Shown piece after piece: positions 48,712 to 60,140 of a stretch of 64,000 bases of DNA. The position numbers were made by a program, and so were the translations under genes. The DNA lies in NCBI GenBank assembly GCA_025738555.1, contig JAOVFP010000008.1, forward strand, positions 3,472,001-3,536,000, in the 5' to 3' direction. The notes below the pieces were generated by a model. The model had not been told where the DNA came from. It did not search any database and saw nothing but the letters and a program-made list of their open reading frames with translations. Numbering within the stretch: position 1 is the stretch's first letter; each line of letters opens with the position of its first letter. Origin of the DNA: Cyathus striatus. Taxonomy: Eukaryota > Basidiomycota > Agaricomycetes > Agaricales > Nidulariaceae.

Positions 48712-50693
48712 ATGGAAAGCCTAACAACCACGCTCAATCCCATCAAATGGAATTGTGTTCCGACGGTCGGCTTCTCCGGCTCATCGGTTAGTGCTTATGT
48801 AATGGTCTGTGAAAACCCATATCTACTTTGGCCACAGTTAATTACATGATTTCGCCTCAATCACCGCTCTTACATAGCATTTTAAATAGTAAATAATAAC
48901 ATTTTAAATTTTTTAGCATTCTTACTAAACATCAAAGCTGAGACTATAATACATGCTAGCATGAGCGTGAAGATCACAATTATTAATTATGATTCTTTAC
49001 CTGAGTCTGAGATTTATATGAAAATAGATTTAAGCGGACGGTCAAAAGTATGTTGAGATCTGTTATAGTAAGGAAAGACAATTGTCTTCCTGTAGTACAG
49101 TGACTCAGACCTCACCATGTGACGAGTGCGAATGTTTAAATGTGAAATAACAGACTGAGCGCGTTGTAGAGCAGGCAAACTACCTGCACCGCAAATCTGG
49201 AATTATTCAATATCTCAAGGTGCTGAATATCGTACTATGGAATTGGCAAGATCGCACTCGCGTGACGCGTCCGTACATGTTCCCTTCGCATCTCTACTCA
49301 ATCTCTCCATCCCCGCTAGCCCTCATCTCACTTTCCTCAAAATGTATTCCAGCGAGCACCGTTCCGACACCATACCAAACTCCTACGACACTCTGAGCTC
49401 TTAAAAACACTTGTCTCCTCGCAAACCACAACTCACTGGACTTTCCTACTCAAGTTTTCTAATATTTAAGTTATATTAACTCTCGTACTCAAGGAAGCAT
49501 CGTCTTCTACTCGTTAATAACGCTCTCAACCACGCTCTTTTCTTGCTGCCACTTCGGAACATCAGTCAGAAGTTCTATCTCACTTGTTATGTTCACAACA
49601 ATTATTCTCTTCATTAAATTCATTCCGTTCACCTTATGACACCCATGTCGGACGAACGTTTCGAGAACTCGCTTAATATTTTATTCTTCGTTAGGTACAC
49701 CCTACCAACCTGAAATTACTCAAAAACTGCACTATCGGAGGCAATGATGGGTAAGTGCAACTTCACACTCTGCTGTGATATGTACATGTCTTTATTCCTT
49801 TTAATTTCAAGCTGTGTCTTGAATAAATTTTAATATTTGGTATTGGTATGAATGATTATGCTTATATCTTATAACAATTCCAAGCGAAGTCCATTCTTTA
49901 CAGTTAAACAAATTTCCAGCTTAAACAAGGAGACAAAGAGAGTATAGGATTGATTAATATGGTGGAGAGAGTATAGAGATGGCGAAGTAAACTTATAATC
50001 CAGTGCGAGACAATGTAAATATTTGATTAGAAAGCTGTAGACAAAGTGCAGCAGGTTATACTAGTATACTCAGTGAAGACAATTAAACAAATATAAGTCA
50101 ATACAGAAATAAGGTAAATGTCACTCCCAGAATAGGAATCGTTTAAAAAAACACGATTTGACGCACGATGAAAGAATGGAAAATAAATTTGAAAGTTGAG
50201 AATTTTGAGGGAAGACGTCGTGTTACTACTGTCTACATAGTCCAGGGTCTTGTGTTGTTGGCAGTGACGGAGAGGTATGACATGTCAAAATGTTCCTAAG
50301 GGTTGGTTAAAATGGTGGTCCGATGCACGAAGGTATATATTTTGGGGTAAGGTAAAGAACAAAGAGAAAGAGGGGAGTAACAGGAGGACAGAGATGCGGG
50401 TCGAACGCGAACGGACGCGTCGCATGGGGGTGATCTTGTATATTACGTAATAAAGTCTTCAACGTTTTGAGTGGTCGAATAATCAGGGTTTCCTACTGCT
50501 TTACCTGATCTATAGTTTTCAATTTTTGAGCTTGAATGCATAGTTTTATATTTGATCTATAGATCATAAGTATAGAATTACATTCTTATGTGAGCATTAC
50601 GAAATAGTAAATTCTAAGCGGAAGAGCCGTGATGCCGGATGTCGAAAATCAATTTCACTTGATGAAATTGAGCGTGGTTGTTAGGCTTTCCAT
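48712..50693. mobile_element. Long-TIR element E2, 2.0 kb, relative of E1
   Basis: Ends ATGGAAAGCCTAACAACCAC (left) and its complement at the right, the same family as E1. Flanking 8-mers TGCTAGAT (48704-48711) and AGCTAGAC (50694-50701) agree at 6 positions. The interior includes 49167-49500, which is homologous to one end of the LTR-like repeat at 36216, showing a nested insertion. No transposase frame seen. Confidence 0.78.
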
Positions 50694-50701
50694 AGCTAGA
50701 C

Positions 50702-51266
50702 GTGTGAACTACTAAGTAGTAGTAAATTCGACTACGATGTCTTGAAACGTACTACTTACTGATATCGATATACGAGTCAAGCATAAAATTAAAACGTTGA
50801 ACTTGATGACAAAGACAAGGATACATGTACATAGGAGCAGGAGTATGAGGATTAGACAAGAACTTAGCTGGACGTAGTGATAATCGGAGAGATCGGCCGG
50901 GTTTCGGACGTTCCCGAAATAAGTAAATCAATGACGTTTTTCACAAATTCCAGCCTTGAGCCGTCCTCAATCCTATCCTCTTGCCAACCTCTTGTATCAT
51001 TGACATCTTCAACATCCTCTACTTTATCCTCCAGCTATTTGCCTTTTCCTCCCCCGACTGTTCGCACCTACTTCAAACTCTCTTAAACTTGAGCTTCCTC
51101 TCCCTCTGAGGTCTTCTTCGCTTGTCGCCCCTACCAGCCGTGGTCAGCCTCTCTCAAAGGCCACTCTACACACTCGTCTTTCCTGCTTCTGAATCTTCCG
51201 GCTCCTCAAAACCTCAGGCCTCAATCTTTCGTCTACTTTGCGTACCATTCTCTCTGCGTTCCCATA
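50702..51266. promoter_or_regulatory. Upstream region of paralogue B
   Basis: Contains AATGACGTTTTTCACAAATTC, a diverged form of the conserved upstream word of A and D. Otherwise pyrimidine-rich as expected of a fungal promoter/5' UTR. Confidence 0.4.
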
Positions 51267-53679
51267 ATGAAGACCATTGCAAACCCTACTTCTCCCAAGT
51301 CGTCAGCTTCCACATCCACACATCCCAAGAGGCAGCCTCCCAGGAATCAAAATAATAGCTTAACTCGAGCTCTAGTAAAAGCGATTCGTGGCGTAAGTTC
51401 GAGTGACACGAATTCCGATCTTGGAGGAGCTAGTGAGAGGAAGAAACCCATGCCCTATACATAGTTTCTTTCTTTTTCTTCTTTCCTTCAGTTATAAATA
51501 ACTTCTACCAACTAGACTGGTGGCTGACTAAGTCGCACCGTCGCGCTTCGGACTTTTTCGACGAACCCGGTCCCACCGCATTCGATACCTACAGGGGTGA
51601 AAGGGGTTCAAGCTCAAGGTACACTGGCCCTCTGTTACCTCCTCTTCCCCGCTCTCCACCGCCCATTACTACCCCTTCCCCCCGGATGGTGATCGACACG
51701 GGTATTGAATATACTCAAGAAGACGAAGAGGGCGAAGAGGACGAAGAAGATGAAGACGGTTACGAAACCGTCGATGAAGACATATGCGACACTCTTGCTG
51801 CTTACATGAAGGAAAACTTACGAGCTGTGGATCTTCTCGATGAGGCAGACAAGTTTATCGATGGTGTGAAGGAGAAGGTCCAGGCTGACGGGCTGTTAGA
51901 TATGTCACCGCCAGCTCTTAATGACGTTGGCAGCGAGAATACGTTCTACGACGCAGTTGAAGAACAGGCAGTTGAACCGGCTACTAATGTTGAGAATTCT
52001 TCGGCATGCAACTGACCTTTCCTCAACATTGGTAGGCGCGTTCATTCCTCAGGCCGAATCTTGGTCTGGGACGTCTGGGACGAATCAAGATCCTGTCTTC
52101 TGTCATCCTCCTACTGTCGCCAATTCTGTCCAAATAGTCGATCCTTTTGTCGGTGGTGGTGTATGTCCTGGCTCCTTCTCTATTGGTAAAGCTGCTCTAG
52201 ACCCCACTGCTACCTGCTCGGAAACCGAAACTTACTATATGAACAACTATGCTTTCTCTCCTGAATTTGCTTTCTCTATTCCGCTTGCTCAAACGACTCC
52301 ACTTTTTCCATTGCCTATCCTTTCTCAATATAATCATGGTCTTGAAAATATCATTGCTTTTCCTTCTAGTCTCGAAAACAACATTGCTTCTACTCAGACT
52401 TCTGCTTCCGATTCTTTGCATCAGACGACTGCTGAGATACCAATTCTACCACCTTTACAAGCGAGACCTATGGAAAGCTACAGTGCGTGGTTTGATGATC
52501 TTAATCATTGGAGATTGGGAATGAGGCCATCTGTAGGTGATTCAGGGATGAAGTATCGCTCTTCAAGTTCAGGAGCAACTTCTCATCTTCTGAAGGTATA
52601 GACTTTTGTTATCTTTGTAGCTAACTTACAACTAACTTGTTTACTTGTTTTCTGTACAGCGGCAAGCTGAAGAAGAATGCACTGAGAACTCATATACAGA
52701 ATCTGCAGACAATACAGCCGAGGAGCAGGTCTCTTTGACTAGTACCATTGCTGTCCCTCCAAGGTCGCCTGATGTCCACACCACTCCACCCTTGTCGCTG
52801 TATCTTATCTCTTCTCTACGCGCATTCGCTGTTGCTGCGACGTCCGAGTCTGAGCCACCACCGCGAGGCAAGAAGCGTGGTAGGGATGACGACGACGTCA
52901 TTCAATCCTGGGACCGTCCAGTGAAGCGACGCAAGACCTGCCATCTTCAAGAAGTCTCCTCACCCCACCCCACCACCTCTGCTCGTCGTCATACCTCTGC
53001 GACAACTGATGACGAGAATCATGTCTCGGCTCCGAGACCTCTCAGTGATACCCTTGCAACGGTTTGCTCGTCGCCGGCTTCGGCTCTTGTCGGCTCGTCT
53101 GAACCACATCCCCCTCTGCGTGGTTCCTCTGCTGCGGCATCTGGTGAGGAGAAGCAAGTTTTGGAGACGAGAGCTGTCAGCTCATCGACCAACGCATCCT
53201 CCCCACTCTTGTGTTCATCAACCTGTACCCTCGTCGGCTCGCCTGAGTCTCATGTACCTCTCCGTGGTCAGAAGCGGCATAGGAATGATAAGGAACGTGT
53301 TTCTCCTGGCGCTCCGGTAAGTCAAGGAAGGAGTAAACAACGTCGCTCAGAAGTATCCTTCTCTGAGGATATTGCCCCTCTGACTACTTGCAGTCTCAAG
53401 TCCAGATCCGACAAGGTTGCACAACGTGACGAAGATGCTCACGATATGAAGAGACCTAAGACTCGACACGTGGATAAGGAGAATATTACTCCTCGCGTTC
53501 CTGAAGGTCCCTCGAAACACGCAACAAAGTTGTCACGCCAAACTTCTAATGTTGATGGAGCTGCTACTCAGCCTCTTGCGGATTACGAATCTTCAATTGA
53601 TGCTCAGCCTCCAGCATCGCGAACTGTTCTTGGGACGATAAAAAGCCTACTGTCTTGTAGTGTTCTCTGCTCTATCTGA
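51267..53679 (+). pseudogene. KEN-box paralogue B, probably broken
   Basis: Same plan as A. The N-terminus MKTIANPTSPKSSASTSTHP starts at 51267. The first intron lost its donor (ACATAG in place of GTAAG), giving a stop near 51461. The second exon from 51516 reads WWLTKSHRRASDFFDEPGPTAF and a Glu/Asp tract (EEGEEDEEDEDGYETVDED), and ends by frameshift near 52015, the rest being open in the next frame (to 52577) with MESYSAWFDDLNHW. The third exon (52660-53679, phase conserved after LLK) has KKRGRDDDD, KRRKTC, KQRRSEV, DKENITPRVP (KEN 53476-53484) and RTVLGTIKSLLS. One frameshift and a lost donor could be assembly error in a real gene, so status is uncertain. Confidence 0.65.
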
Positions 53680-53719
53680 ACACGCTTCTGACAGTTTTGC
53701 TTTGTCTCGTTATCATTTA

Positions 53720-53893
53720 TGTGTTTTATAGAGAAGCAGGTCTCGATTCCACGATCTTCTCAGCGTATCGCTTTTGCGATCCTCTCTGAACCACCCTTCT
53801 TCGTTGTTGGCTCCCGCTTTTCAGCGGTTGAGTTAGCTGGTCTTTGTCTCTGATGGCCGTGGTATTATGTTTATACATATGCTATTCAGCGTA
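53720..53893 (+). repeat. Conserved 3' UTR block of paralogue B
   Basis: Same elements as after A: AGAGAAGCAGGTCTCGAT, then TCAGCGTATCGCTTTTGCGA TCCTCTCTGA and one copy of the CAGCGGTTGAGTT unit. Confidence 0.6.
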
Positions 53894-54264
53894 TTATATT
53901 CTTATTTCTATTTAATCTTTCTTTCTTTGATACTTGCATATTGTGAGCTGTAGACTTTGTACCGGTACACACAGACCATCCTCACAAACTATCCACACAG
54001 ACTATTCAAACACAGACTATCCACACACAAACTATCCATTGTACTTCTATTATAAATTTTCTAGTTGTAGCTTTGAATACATTTACATGAACATCGAACA
54101 ACGTTTTTAGTTTGATCCGGACGTGCAACCCACAAAACGACTGCGAGCGTAGGCGGAGTGAAGGCCGAGGTTCATACAGTGTGATCTTAGGTTGGAGCGT
54201 GTAGCTTTATTTGCTCGCGGGTTGAAGGGTGGGCGTGAAAGAGGTGTCACAATGTAGTTAGTCA

Positions 54265-54900
54265 TTACTCTGGTCTGTGTTGGGCCGTTTTAACCTTCAA
54301 CCACAGCAGGATTCTATCCTTCCAATCAACATAACTGGTCGGTGAGTTCTGGACAAAGCAGAGTGCATCCACTGGCCCCATGTACGAGCAACCTTGAGCC
54401 TGCGGAAGCTGTTTGTAAGAATTCGCGGGGGAGAGAGGGCTCAGAGAGGACAATAGATGAACGCACGCCCGTTTACGTACATCCCCGTACCCGCTTTCAT
54501 ACCGAAGGTCGACCCCCAGACGGTCAAGACACAAGCAACTATCATATTCACAACACACCTCGCCTAACTGAAGTTGATGAGGGCCTTGGAGTCGAATGAT
54601 TGAGTGGGAAGGAATGTAATATCATGGTATATACATCCATGAAGGAGGGAGACACTCGAGTTTGCGCTGATCCTAGGAAGTGCCAGGTCGGTAGGAGAGT
54701 CATCACCAGCACCTGCGAGCAACATGGGACCATTTTTGGAAGTGGGGAAGAGGTACTTACTTGGTGCTTAGCGCAGGTGAACAGGAGATGAGGCGAGGCA
54801 CTCGTTCTAGGTGTAGTTATCTACCTGTAACATATTTATGATCACAGCTCTAATGGATGTAAGAGGTAACGAAGGACCTAAAAACTCAACATAAACTGTC
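54265..54900 (-). pseudogene. BTB-like gene remnant
   Basis: On the minus strand, 54840-54590 aligns patchily with the BTB gene exon at 12410-12180 (shared words include GAATGTAATATC, GGTATATAC and GGTGCTTAGC, plus the splice-acceptor area CTACCTGTAA against ATACCTGTAA). The frame is not maintained. Called only as a decayed copy. Confidence 0.4.
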
Positions 54901-55091
54901 TCTACAATCTACCATTCCCATGTCAATGTGCGAGCGTACGCCTAACCTGGAGACTTGGCCGGTGGGTGTCTTCCGCTAGTACATGGGTGCGAGGTTCGGT
55001 TTCTAGTCCGGAAGCCGTCCCGCCTATCGACGATCTCACGCTAACGTCACATGACTGGCGTGGATGTATCTCGTCGATAGACGGTCCGGTA

Positions 55092-55658
55092 TAGTCCGGA
55101 AACCGAACCGTCTAAAACGAGATCACGCTGGCGTCACATGACTGGCATGGGGTATCTCATCGATAGACGGTCCGGTCAAACTCGTTGACGTTTTAGTATA
55201 TCGTTCCTTACGCTGTCCCACCTCTGTCCCCCACTGTGGGACCTGACTGGGACACCAAAAACATCCAAGGACTCATAAGAAAGATCTATGTGAGGTTAAA
55301 ATGTTGAAATACCATGAAAATGTTGTAAAATATGTGGGGTAATAATGTAACAGCTTACTATAGCAGTATTGTACTGGTTTCAATTCAGAGCTCATGCACT
55401 ACTCCTTTTTCCACTATTATACCTAATATTTTCTCTAAAATATATACAGGAACTAATACTGTATGTAGGTTGAAGAATAATAGGGTATATTGTACATGAG
55501 GGAGGGAGGAGCATTTGGAGAAGGCAAAGGGTAAGGAATGCTACACCAAAACCTTAACGAGTTTGACTGGTCTGCCTATCAACGAGATAGCCCACGCGTC
55601 CTCACGTGAAAAAAAGCGTGATCTCGTTCCCAGGATAGGCAGACCGGCCTCCGGTCTA
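55092..55658. mobile_element. Nested Mutator-like MITE inside the left TIR
   Basis: TIRs of about 95 bp: TAGTCCGGAAACCGAACCG on the left and TAGACCGGAGGCCGGTCTG as the complement of the right end. Flanks GGTCCGGTA (55083-55091) and GGTCCAGTA (55659-55667) form a 9 bp duplication with one mismatch, and together they restore the left TIR of the outer element. Each TIR is itself a near-palindrome. The interior (55190-55555) is AT-rich without a gene. Confidence 0.8.
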
Positions 55659-55817
55659 GGTCCAGTAAAATTCGGGAAATTTGAAACTAACGTCCCTTAC
55701 GCGCCTGCGACACGACCACTTTCCCCACTCCCTCACTCAATAGACCTATTCCTCCCCTTGCCCCCTTCATTCTCTGCACAACCCCACATCATACAAACAT
55801 TGAAGTACATAAAGTAA

Positions 55818-56405
55818 TGTCAAATCCCTCCAAGAACACCAGAAAGCAGCGCCAAAACGAGTGCAACGATGGGCCAGCACAAGGTTTACAGTGTGATAGG
55901 AGGGGAGAAGGATATTTGGCTGCTGTGGAACAGCCTTTGGCGGATACCAGGTGTGTTTTATAATCAAATTTTCATCAGTTAAAGAGACTGACAATTTGTA
56001 TCACTTGCTTCTAGTGATGTGGGCTTAGGTCCCGAGCAAACTGTGATGAAAATACGAGCTGCTAGGAGATCTTTGGCTATGAAGGTCTCCGAGCTTTTAC
56101 CTTATTTCAAGAATGTGTACGTAGGTCCATTTGAGATGATTATGGTGCTTCTGGATGTAGGCAACGAGGAGTTTCAGGTGTATCGCGGTGAATTGTACAA
56201 AAAAGACAATAATAAAAAGATTTCTTCCATTCTCGATATCTTGGCTGCAAGTGACTCTGGACGCTCGAAGCTCGTACTATGGCTCAAGAGCCCCACAGGT
56301 ACTGGGTTTTATGAAGACTTTATTGAGGAGGAAATGGACACTCTTCACGACGATTATAAGCTGAAAGGCTTACAGAGAATCACACCGGAGTATAATGAGA
56401 ACTAG
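55818..56405 (+). CDS. Unrecognised ORF carried by the Mutator-like element, plus strand
   Basis: Two exons: about 55818-55940 (MSNPSKNTRKQRQNECNDGP) and from about 56013 to 56405, joined across a 72 bp intron with normal GT..AG ends. The protein is about 170 residues. The N-terminus is basic and polar. The second exon reads MKIRAARRSLAMKVSELLPY, then a hydrophobic VGPFEMIMVLLDVGN and a mixed acidic end (EDFIEEEMDTLHDD). No transposase DDE motif or zinc finger is visible. It could be cargo captured by the element, a degenerate transposase domain or an accessory protein. I do not assign a function. It lies wholly between the element's TIRs. Confidence 0.6.
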
Positions 56406-56436
56406 GAGCCGGATGACTTCATGTATGATGCACCTT

Positions 56437-56694
56437 TCACATTGCTTTGAGTTGGAATTCTCGTGGAATCTTCATGAGGTTAGACGCAATATAGATTGCT
56501 AGAGTTACCTTAAGTCCAAATAGTTGTCCTTTTTCACTATAATCATTCCAGAAGTCCATTGATACAGCTTTATCGGCAGGTATATGTGTCGTATGTAGTT
56601 TGCAAGCTTCTTCTATGCTGGTGAGTGCGATAATATCTGTCAAATTAAGCTGGTTAGTCTTGGTGTAGGGGCCATTTGAAGCTTCTATATCCAT
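56437..56694 (-). CDS. Unrecognised ORF carried by the Mutator-like element, minus strand
   Basis: ATG at 56694, stop at 56437, 85 residues, convergent with the preceding ORF and 31 bases from its stop. It reads MDIEASNGPYTKTNQLNLTD, IIALTSIEEACKLHTTHIPA and an MDFWNDYSEKGQLFGLK segment. A GT..AG segment of 39 bp near 56508-56470 (GTAACTCTAG ... TCATGAAG) could be a short intron. No known domain. The upstream A/T-rich stretch (56700-56740) could be its promoter, inside the right TIR side. Confidence 0.45.
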   Translation of the reverse strand: MDIEASNGPYTKTNQLNLTDIIALTSIEEACKLHTTHIPADKAVSMDFWNDYSEKGQLFGLKVTLAIYIASNLMKIPREFQLKAM

Positions 56695-56929
56695 TATTGC
56701 TTAAAAAGAACTGTAGTTTATTTATATCACTAGAGGAATGAAGCAAAGGAATGGGTATATTACGCAAGATAGCGAAGGGAGTGGACGCGTCACAGGCGCA
56801 TAAGGGACGTTAGTTTCAAATTTCCCGAATTTTACTGGACCATCTATCAATGAGATACATCCACGCCAGTCATGTGACGTTAGCGTGAGATTGTCAATAG
56901 GTGGGATGGCTTCCAGACTATTCGGTTTC

Positions 56930-57261
56930 TAACAAGGACAGGAAGCCGAAATCACGGTCAGGTGATTTAGTTGCAGAGTTCTAATTCCATTTAGGTGATA
57001 CTCATGAGAGCCTCTCCCAACCTTCTGCTCTCCCGTACTACTTAAGTATATCACTCTACTCCCTTGCTTCATTCTCAGCTTAAATTCTTCCTGCGCTTTC
57101 TGCCAAAACTTTCTCCAAGTCAAAAATTCATTCTTGTTTCCTATCTGCTAGAAAGTTTTCAATCGCTTTTCGCTTGCTGTTCGAGTCGCTCATCGTACTT
57201 TTTCCTGCCGGCTGCATTCAGTTTTGTTTCACAGCCTCTTCATAATTACTTCCACCAAAGC
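56930..57261. promoter_or_regulatory. Upstream region of paralogue C
   Basis: Pyrimidine-rich stretch (57040-57250) with no gene, ending in ATGGATCCC at 57262. Confidence 0.35.
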
Positions 57262-60140
57262 ATGGATCCCAAGGCTCCTTCTGCCTCTTTCTCAGCTGCA
57301 ATGTCTTCCTCTTCTCCACACAACTACCCCCTCAAGTCAGCAGCTGCCTATGAGCCTTTAACGAGGATCAAAGTTGACGTGATCAGACGCGCCAAACTGG
57401 GCTACAATGAGACTTCCTCTGCAAGATTGAACTCGAGAGGTAAAGGAAAGCAATTCTCACCTTGTAGGCATTTCTATTTCTTCTCTCTCTTCTCTGTTTC
57501 AACTTTCTTCATTCAGATGCTCACCCTGTCAGAAGTAACAAAGAATAAGGAGGGTGGTTGAGAGAGAATAGAGGATAATGAAGAGCAAAGAGGGTGATAG
57601 TGGAGCAAAGACTCAAACACAAACACTGACACAGACACAGATGGGGAGGAAACTTGTTTACTACTATCAAGTTACAGAGTGTTTATATACTGAGTGTATA
57701 TACCAAAGTCCCAACCAAGGTCCATGTAACTAAGGTAACAGACAGCTGTCAATCTGTCAATCACATATCTGTCAATCACATATCTGTCAATCAAGGATCT
57801 GTCAATCACAGAACTGTCAAGTATGACAGGTGACAAGTGACAGCTGTCAAAGAAGCTGTGCAACCCAGAATATCTAACACACCCAACAAAGCGTTGTTCC
57901 CAAGCTTCAGATCATTTAAGCAAGCCAAAAGATGTGACCTTGTCTACTAGAGGCCGAGACCATGTTTCTTCCTTTATCTGTCCGTCCTCGCCACCTCTTC
58001 TGATAGTACCTTGGCTGGTAGCATTGAACATGCCTCTTCAAAATGTCATCATTGACCTTGACGATGAGTCTGATGATGAGGAGTTCTTCGACACCGTGGA
58101 GGAGCAAGACGCTGAACTCGAGGCTGGGAGGGATTACTGTTCGCTCAGCAACCTGGCAGAAGACCAATCACAACCGGTGCCAGCACGATTTAATGGAAAG
58201 GAGCGTGAGGCAAACACGAAGAACAAGCACAAGGCAACATGTCTCTTACCGCCATCTGCCATGGACTCTTTGCTGCCTCAGACTGAACCAGCGTCCGGAT
58301 CAACAGTTGGTACAGTACCAAGACTCGACAAAGAAGATAGTCTACATTTTGTTGTGTCCGATATCCTTCACATGCCCAAAGCTTCGACCGATCTCTTCAA
58401 CTCTCTTTCTTCTGCGCCAGGTTTGGTTCCGAGTGTTGATGCATTTACCTGTACACCTGCTCCTTTTGTTTCGTCCGTCTGCAAACCCTCGCCACTGCAA
58501 TCATCTGAGACCCAACCACAACCTATTACTCGCATTGAATCCAACACACATACTAGTATCGCGTATCATACTGCTTTTGAACTTGAATCCTCTTCATCTA
58601 TTGCTTTGCTTCTCGAATCGAATATTGCTCAGTCCATCGTCAATAATCAGAATGATAATGCTTCTCAACTGCTTTCTACTGCTTCTACATCTTGCCTTTC
58701 TGAATGTTTGCCTGTTGCTTCTGCTCCATTGCTTGATTCACATGTTCCTTCAGTGCTCAATTCTGAAAACAGCTTCACATCTCAAGACTCACCAGCTCAT
58801 TGTTCTTCTCGATTATTTGAAATCGGTGATCCCCTTCCTGACCTCTTCTCTGACATACTGTACGATCCAAGGGACATACCCGAGTCACCAGCTATGGAAG
58901 TCAAAGTGCTCGAAAGCTACGTCAATTGGTTTTATTTTGACTTTCAAAAGTTGAAGATGAGAAAGGATTGTATTGACAGTATGTTTTTCATTGTTAGTCG
59001 CATCCTCAAACATAGCTCACTGTGTCCTCTCGATAGAACATCTGAATATGGATTCGGATCCTCCTTTGGATGATAACGATCCTTTTTGGTTGCCTCCGCT
59101 GTGTGACGTATTTCCTGGTCCACAGGAGTCTCTTCGTGGTTTCTCCAAGTTGAAGAAAGGCAGAGGTCGTTCGCATACTCACCGACGAAAGGTAAGTATA
59201 ATATTGTTTCCCGCAAGGCTGACATTTACACCACCACTTTGCAGCGTCGAGACAATAAGGAGGGCAGAATGAGAGAGAAGGAGTTGTGTGCTAGAGTATG
59301 TGACGTCATTGTTGTCTGTTCCTCATGTGCAGTGATGCTGACACCTAGAAAAAGGTCTCTCCAACTAGTTTCATTAATATTTTGCCAACATCTGCTACAT
59401 ATGATACCCCAACATTGGATTCGTTCTACTTGCTGGCTTCTACCACCACTCTTGTTGACACCCCCGAACCTAAAACCCCTTTGCGACACAAGAGGTGTTT
59501 TAGGGACGATGATGATTATATCCATACACAGTGGCCATCAAAACATCAGAGGAGGAAAGGATGCTTTTCTGTCTATGATGAAGATGACTTTACCCTTGTA
59601 GATATTTCACCCCCTGCTACCCCATCTACGCTTGTGTCTCATTCCCCGCCACCAGATGCGGATGCTAAGGAGCTACCATGTCCTTCTATATCTGTCAGCG
59701 GATTGCCCACCCATTCCTCTCCAATAGCGACTTCGGCTTTTGATCTCTGCCTTTCCCCTGTTTTTATCACACCTACAGTTGTGTCCTTCCCCGAGCTTGA
59801 GTGCTATTCGCGATGCAAGAAGTGTCCTCTGGATGAAGAAAGCTTTACTGTCCCTCCGATGAAGCAAAGGAGGGATGAACGGGTTCAAGTTGGTCCTGAA
59901 GCTCTATCTCACTCAAGCCTTTCAACTTCACCCGTTCTTATTAGCACGCGTAAAGTGCTTTCCTCGTGGACACCGAGAAAGCACAAGATTCGCTGTGATG
60001 ACAAGGAAAATGTTGATCCTCAAGTTCCTAAAGTCTCGTCGCAACTTGAACCTTCAAGACCCCATGCCTTTGACCAATCGCCAGTGCCACAGACTGTTCT
60101 CAAGAAGTTCAAGAGTCTGATTACATATTTCTGGTCGTAA
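57262..60140 (+). pseudogene. KEN-box paralogue C, interrupted at its 5' end
   Basis: Exon 1 (57262-57463) starts MDPKAPSASFSAAMSSSSPH. Spliced across 57464-57516 it meets a TAA at 57546-57548, followed by a repeat insertion (about 57550-57880). Downstream the frame is long: from ATG 58030 MPLQNVIIDLDDESDDEEFF to MEVKVLESYVNWFYFDFQ, with a splice at 58978/59037, then PPLDDNDPFWLPPLC to 59191. The last exons read CFRDDDDYIHTQWPSKHQRR, DKENVDPQVPK (KEN 60003-60011) and QTVLKKFKSLITYFWS, ending 60140. The borders between 59245 and 59400 are not resolved. The start of the main frame could be 58030, so a shortened protein lacking the N-terminal block is possible. Confidence 0.6.
57550..57880 (-). 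mobile_element. Candidate solo LTR with CTGTCA repeats
   Basis: Minus-strand reading starts TGTTAGATATTCTGGG and ends CTCTCTCAACCA (TG..CA). Five to six copies of a CTGTCAATCACATAT-like 15 bp unit lie at 57735-57835. No target duplication found, so the call is tentative. It sits in the first coding block of paralogue C. Confidence 0.5.

Larger units (their letters stand above)
55004..56920. mobile_element. Mutator-like element (outer), 1.9 kb, carrying two ORFs
   Basis: Exact 9 bp target duplication TTCGGTTTC at 54995-55003 and 56921-56929. Long terminal inverted repeats start TAGTCCGGAAGCC (left) and TAGTCTGGAAGCC (complement of right) and run about 170 bp, through GATCTCACGCTAACGTCACA to AAAATTCGGGAAATTTGAAA. 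The left TIR is split by a second element (55092-55658). Long TIRs and a 9 bp duplication are hallmarks of the Mutator superfamily. There is no room for a MULE transposase, so it is non-autonomous. It carries two convergent small ORFs (55818-56405 plus, 56694-56437 minus). Confidence 0.85.
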
